Made by a program: the position numbers and the translations under genes. From Caulobacteraceae bacterium UBA6225 (GTDB lineage: Bacteria; Pseudomonadota; Alphaproteobacteria; Caulobacterales; Caulobacteraceae), in the NCBI GenBank assembly GCA_002441055.1, contig DJWR01000187.1:1-8104 (forward strand): 8,104 nt of DNA. Direction: 5' to 3'. Below, piece after piece: positions 6,903 through 8,104 of this stretch. The first letter of the stretch is position 1, and the number at the start of each line of letters is the position of its first letter. The notes under the pieces were generated by a model. The model had not been told where the DNA came from, did not search any database, and was given only the letters and a program-made list of their open reading frames with translations.

Positions 6903-7630
6903 GCTCCGCCCCCAAGATCCCCGCAGACGAAACCCTGCGCGGCCTGCTGAAGGCCCATCTGGACGATCATGACCTGATCGCCAACCTGGCCTCCTTCGGC
7001 CGGCGGATGCATTTCATGAAGGCCTTCGCCCACTACGAGGTCTTCAAGCTGATCGAGGACATGCCCGGCGATATCGTCGAGTGCGGGGTCTATAAGGGCG
7101 CGTCCCTGCTGACCTTCGCCCGCTTCCTGGAGACCTTCAGCCCCGGGGACCGCACCCGCAAGGTGCTGGGCTTTGACCACTTCAAGGGTTTGGCCGACCG
7201 CTCGGAGAAGGATGGCCTGGACGCGCGGGTGGGCAACACCGCCGAGGGCTGGAACCCGGCCCAGTTCCGCGACACCCTGTTTTCCCTGGTCGACGCCTTC
7301 AACGCCGACTCCTTCGTCCCTCAGCGTCCGCGCGTCGAACTGATCGACGGGGATGTCCGCCAGACCGCACACGCCTATGTGGCCGAGCATCCGGGCCTGC
7401 GCATCGCGCTCCTGCACCTGGACATGGACCTCTATGAGCCGACGCTTGAGGCGCTCAAGGCCTTCTGGCCGCGCATCCTCACTGGCGGGGTGGTCCTGCT
7501 GGACGAATACGCCATCCGCGAATGGCCCGGCGAAAGCGAGGCCCTGGAGGAATTCTTCGACGGCGCGCCGCCCCGGATCGAGAAATTCGGGTGGGCCTCG
7601 GCCCCAGGCGGCTTTTTCATCAAGGAATAG
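6899..7630 (+). CDS. TylF/MycF-type SAM-dependent methyltransferase, 243 residues
   Basis: This is a class I SAM methyltransferase of the TylF/MycF group (PF05711), whose characterised members O-methylate deoxysugars of macrolides; bacterial homologues often sit in glycan or polysaccharide clusters. Motifs are the SAM-binding DIVECGVYKGASLL (58-71), GFDHFKGL (91-98), LIDGDV (148-153), LLHLDMDLYEPTLEAL (171-186), and GGVVLLDEY (197-205). Acidic residues in DMD (175-177) and DE (202-203) correspond to the Mg-binding region of MycF. Length is normal and there is no signal peptide. The ATG at 6899 overlaps the TGA of the oxygenase gene and has GAGG seven bases upstream, so expression is coupled. 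The methyl acceptor, probably a sugar hydroxyl, is inferred from family and from the neighbouring cytidylyltransferase gene. Confidence 0.9.
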   Translation: MSSAPKIPADETLRGLLKAHLDDHDLIANLASFGRRMHFMKAFAHYEVFKLIEDMPGDIVECGVYKGASLLTFARFLETFSPGDRTRKVLGFDHFKGLADRSEKDGLDARVGNTAEGWNPAQFRDTLFSLVDAFNADSFVPQRPRVELIDGDVRQTAHAYVAEHPGLRIALLHLDMDLYEPTLEALKAFWPRILTGGVVLLDEYAIREWPGESEALEEFFDGAPPRIEKFGWASAPGGFFIKE

Positions 7631-7656
7631 GCCCCGATCCCACCGGCGGCGGCGCC

Positions 7657-7681
7657 TTGCGGCCGCAATGAGGGCTACCCT
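7657..7681 (+). promoter_or_regulatory. Weak promoter candidate before the cytidylyltransferase gene
   Basis: GCTACCCT (7674-7681) shares GCTA with the Caulobacter-type -10, and TTGCGGC (7657-7663) lies ten bases upstream as a partial -35. The leader would be only about 14 bases. Transcription from the methyltransferase gene 71 bases away is an equally good explanation. Confidence 0.22.
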
Positions 7682-7690
7682 GCGCGCACA

Positions 7691-7694
7691 GGAG
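7691..7694 (+). promoter_or_regulatory. Ribosome binding site supporting the TTG start at 7702
   Basis: GGAG lies seven bases before TTG 7702. The protein read from this TTG begins MILALLQARLSSTRLPGKVL, exactly where the SpsF-type family begins, so no upstream ATG is needed. Confidence 0.7.
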
Positions 7695-7701
7695 CCCGCC
7701 A

Positions 7702-8104
7702 TTGATTCTCGCCCTACTTCAGGCCCGCCTCAGTTCGACCCGACTGCCTGGCAAGGTGCTGCTGCCGCTCGCCGGCGCGCCCATCTTGCTGCGTCAGATC
7801 GAACGGGTAGGCCGCGCCCGCCGCATTGATCAGATCGTCGTGGCCACCAGCCTGGATTCCAGCGACGATGCCCTGGTCCAGACTCTGGAAGAGGCCGGCG
7901 TCGCGGTCCATCGCGGCCCCCTGGCCGATGTCCTGGCCCGCTTCGTCAGCGCCCTGGATGTCTGGCCCGCTGACCATGTGGTGCGGCTCACCGGCGACTG
8001 CCCTCTGATCGATGCTGAGGTGATCGACGCGACCATCGAGCTGCACCTGGCGCAGGCCGCCGACTACACCCACAACCGTTATGACCCCTCGGGCTACCCC
8101 AAGG
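7702..8104 (+). CDS. SpsF-type cytidylyltransferase/glycosyltransferase-family protein, first 134 residues (3' end outside window)
   Basis: This resembles the SpsF group of CTP-transferase-like proteins (COG1861, PF02348), which activate or transfer sugars for spore-coat or surface polysaccharides and often sit in flagellin-glycosylation or O-antigen loci. The nucleotide-binding opening QARLSSTRLPGKVL (7-20) is typical, with PLAGAPIL (22-29) next. VVATS (46-50) ends a strand, RGPLADVLARF (71-81) is characteristic, and RLTGDCPLID (95-104) holds the acidic residue expected to bind metal. YTHNRYDPSGYPK (122-134) reaches the window edge with the frame open. The start is a rare TTG at 7702 with a good GGAG site; the only nearby ATG (7668) is in another frame. 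It follows the methyltransferase by 71 bases. The exact nucleotide sugar is unknown; the rest of the gene and its neighbours to the right would decide. Confidence 0.87.
   Translation, partial: MILALLQARLSSTRLPGKVLLPLAGAPILLRQIERVGRARRIDQIVVATSLDSSDDALVQTLEEAGVAVHRGPLADVLARFVSALDVWPADHVVRLTGDCPLIDAEVIDATIELHLAQAADYTHNRYDPSGYPK

Noticed and set aside
6764..7702. 312-residue open frame antisense to the methyltransferase
   Set aside because: It spans two recognised plus-strand genes and shows only compositional bias.

Overview
The window is very GC-rich, with tightly packed genes that nearly all lie on the plus strand and strong G/C bias at third codon positions. The protein sequences (CarB, GreA, class I FBPase, a bacterial ELM1-family protein) and a possible CtrA-like site suggest an alphaproteobacterium, most likely Caulobacterales (Caulobacter/Phenylobacterium-like). 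The phylum and class follow from family resemblance. The order is an inference without a database search.

Layout, left to right. (1) The 3' half of carB (carbamoyl-phosphate synthase large chain) ends at 1388. (2) A 275-base, locally AT-rich gap follows, with a weak terminator and a possible promoter. It leads into a 56-residue single-pass membrane protein (1664-1834) that is closed by a strong 12-bp hairpin. (3) An NAD-type short-chain dehydrogenase (1947-2747) is followed 10 bases later by a small P-loop kinase (2758-3258). (4) greA, the transcript cleavage factor (3407-3880), is followed by an ELM1/DUF1022 family gene (3946-4950) and a class I fructose-1,6-bisphosphatase (5005-5997, GTG start). 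(5) After a hairpin at the fbp stop codon comes a run that looks accessory: a phytanoyl-CoA-dioxygenase-like Fe(II)/2-oxoglutarate enzyme (6102-6902), a TylF/MycF-type methyltransferase overlapping it by ATGA (6899-7630), and the start of an SpsF-type cytidylyltransferase (7702 to the window end, TTG start).

How the genes work together. carB, greA and fbp are housekeeping genes with unrelated jobs (pyrimidine/arginine precursor supply, transcription fidelity, gluconeogenesis). The last three genes form the most coherent functional group: an oxygenase, an O-methyltransferase-like enzyme and a nucleotide-sugar-type transferase suggest the edge of a surface-glycan or sugar-modification locus continuing to the right. 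No rRNA, tRNA, CRISPR array, insertion sequence or phage gene was seen. Several genes end in G/C-rich hairpins that lack a T tract.

No clearly new system is demonstrated. The best candidates for follow-up are the dioxygenase-methyltransferase-cytidylyltransferase group, the small membrane protein with its flanking regulatory DNA, and the uncharacterised ELM1-family and P-loop kinase genes.
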